From CAZATK01 sp964488085 (lineage in GTDB: Bacteria; Patescibacteriota; Minisyncoccia; UBA6257; UBA11618), in NCBI GenBank assembly GCA_964488085.1, contig CAZATK010000024.1, positions 1 to 5,480 of the forward strand: a stretch of 5,480 bases of DNA. The letters are read 5' to 3'. A program made the translations under genes and the position numbers. Below the pieces are notes generated by a model. The model was not told where the DNA came from. It did not search any database and worked only from the letters and a program-made list of their open reading frames with translations. Numbering within the stretch: the first letter of the stretch is position 1; each line of letters starts with the position of its first letter. Shown here one piece after another: positions 4,591 through 5,480 of this stretch.

Positions 4591-5480
4591 ATGAATCTAT
4601 CCTTATTTATAATATCTTTTTCTCTAGCCGGTTTTTCCTTGGCATTTTATATCTATAATCATAAAAGTTCAAAATCGGAAAAAAAATTAATATGTCCTTT
4701 GAATTTTGACTGCGAGGCCGTTATTCACAGCCCTTATTCCAAATTTTGGGGCATTCCTATAGAGATATTGGGTTTGCTTTATTATGGACTAATTATTATC
4801 AGCTATACTTTCTTAGAAATTTCTCCATCATTAGCCACTTCAACGGTAATCTTTATTTTGTTGGGCATTACCATTATTGCTTTTATGTTTTCCCTTTATC
4901 TTACCTTCATTCAAGCTTTTAATTTGAAGCAATGGTGTACTTGGTGTTTAATGTCGGTGGGCATTTGTGCTTTTATTTTAGTTTTGGCTTTAGCAAATTC
5001 GAAATTTAATATTAATTTTCTTTTAACAGAACACCGCACTTTTATTTTAATACTGCATTTAATTGGTATAGCTCTGGGTTTGGGGGGAACGACTATAGCT
5101 GATGTGATGTTTATAAAATCTCTGAAGAATTACCGCATTTCTAAAATGGAATCGGATATTATTCATACTTTGTCTCAAGTAATATGGTTTTCATTGGCGG
5201 TCCTTATTTTAAGCGGTATAGGTTTATATATTCCTTCTTCCGAACGTCTTATGGGTTTGCCTAAATTTTGGGCAAAAATGGCCATATTTTTAATAATTAT
5301 AATTAACGGATCAGCTCTTAATCTTTTTATTTTTCCTAAATTAGTTAAAATTTCGTTTATTGGGGGAGTGAAGCGTTTGCGTAAGTGGGCTTTCGCACTG
5401 GGCTCTATATCTTTAATATCTTGGTATTCGACTTTTATTTTAGGCGTGCTTAAATCGGTACCATTAGGATTTTTTAATAT
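4591..5480 (+). CDS. VKOR (vitamin K epoxide reductase) family membrane protein with extra C-terminal membrane domain (3' end outside window)
   Basis: The frame is open for 296 codons to the window edge, so the end is missing. Bacterial VKOR proteins pass electrons from disulfide-forming partners to quinone, replacing DsbB in oxidative folding outside the cytoplasm. Seen: an N-terminal hydrophobic helix (2-22), the loop cysteine pair C35 and C41 (spacing CPLNFDC), then HSPYSKFWGIPIEILG (46-61), typical of the VKOR fold, two further helices, and the active-site CxxC as WCTWC (115-119) at the start of the next helix. All four expected cysteines are present. After residue 150 a second, non-VKOR region follows: LHLIGIALGLGGTTIADV (155-172), a basic or charged loop, SQVIWFSLAVLILSGIGLY (195-213), and two more hydrophobic stretches (229-249, 266-287). 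It somewhat resembles CopD/DUF2269-like membrane domains, with H156 and H192 as possible cofactor ligands; this is tentative. There is no thioredoxin domain so far. The start is three bases after the NAD kinase stop, without a Shine-Dalgarno. Confidence 0.85.
   Translation, partial: MNLSLFIISFSLAGFSLAFYIYNHKSSKSEKKLICPLNFDCEAVIHSPYSKFWGIPIEILGLLYYGLIIISYTFLEISPSLATSTVIFILLGITIIAFMFSLYLTFIQAFNLKQWCTWCLMSVGICAFILVLALANSKFNINFLLTEHRTFILILHLIGIALGLGGTTIADVMFIKSLKNYRISKMESDIIHTLSQVIWFSLAVLILSGIGLYIPSSERLMGLPKFWAKMAIFLIIIINGSALNLFIFPKLVKISFIGGVKRLRKWAFALGSISLISWYSTFILGVLKSVPLGFFN

Overview
The window comes from an AT-rich bacterial genome with tightly packed genes. The style suggests a Candidate Phyla Radiation (Patescibacteria, perhaps Parcubacteria-like) organism. 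The clues are overlapping or abutting genes, starts mostly without a Shine-Dalgarno, TAA at all five visible stops, pared-down enzyme versions, and short GC-rich palindromic inserts read in frame inside housekeeping proteins. This placement is inference; no ribosomal RNA or marker protein in the window proves it.

Layout. Positions 1-468 hold the C-terminal end of a UvrD/PcrA-type helicase, overlapping by 11 nt the 16S rRNA dimethyladenosine transferase gene rsmA (458-1267). An intergenic stretch with a nested palindromic element (1304-1390) runs directly into a tRNA-Pro(CGG) gene (1386-1456). A bidirectional terminator hairpin (1482-1504) separates the tRNA from a convergent gene for a membrane M50 (site-2 protease-like) metallopeptidase (1503-2258, minus strand). 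A short divergent promoter region (2259-2326) follows. A plus-strand set then runs to the window end: a GlcD-type FAD-dependent oxidoreductase (2327-3892), a compact NAD kinase (3892-4587), and a VKOR-domain membrane protein with an extra C-terminal multi-helix region that runs off the window (4591-5480+). Spacings of -1 and +3 nt suggest one operon.

Function. The left part is maintenance and translation: DNA repair helicase, ribosome maturation, tRNA. The right operon has a redox theme: a flavoprotein 2-hydroxyacid-type dehydrogenase, NADP(H) supply, and disulfide/quinone chemistry in the membrane. The shared theme is an inference from family membership.

Most interesting: GC-rich palindromic modules lie inside rsmA and the NAD kinase gene, and a related one sits upstream of the tRNA. 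An 11-bp core (GGGCAAGCCCC) is shared between the tRNA leader, on the opposite strand, and the NAD kinase insert. The tRNA leader can form two mutually exclusive hairpins, one of which captures the first five bases of the mature tRNA.
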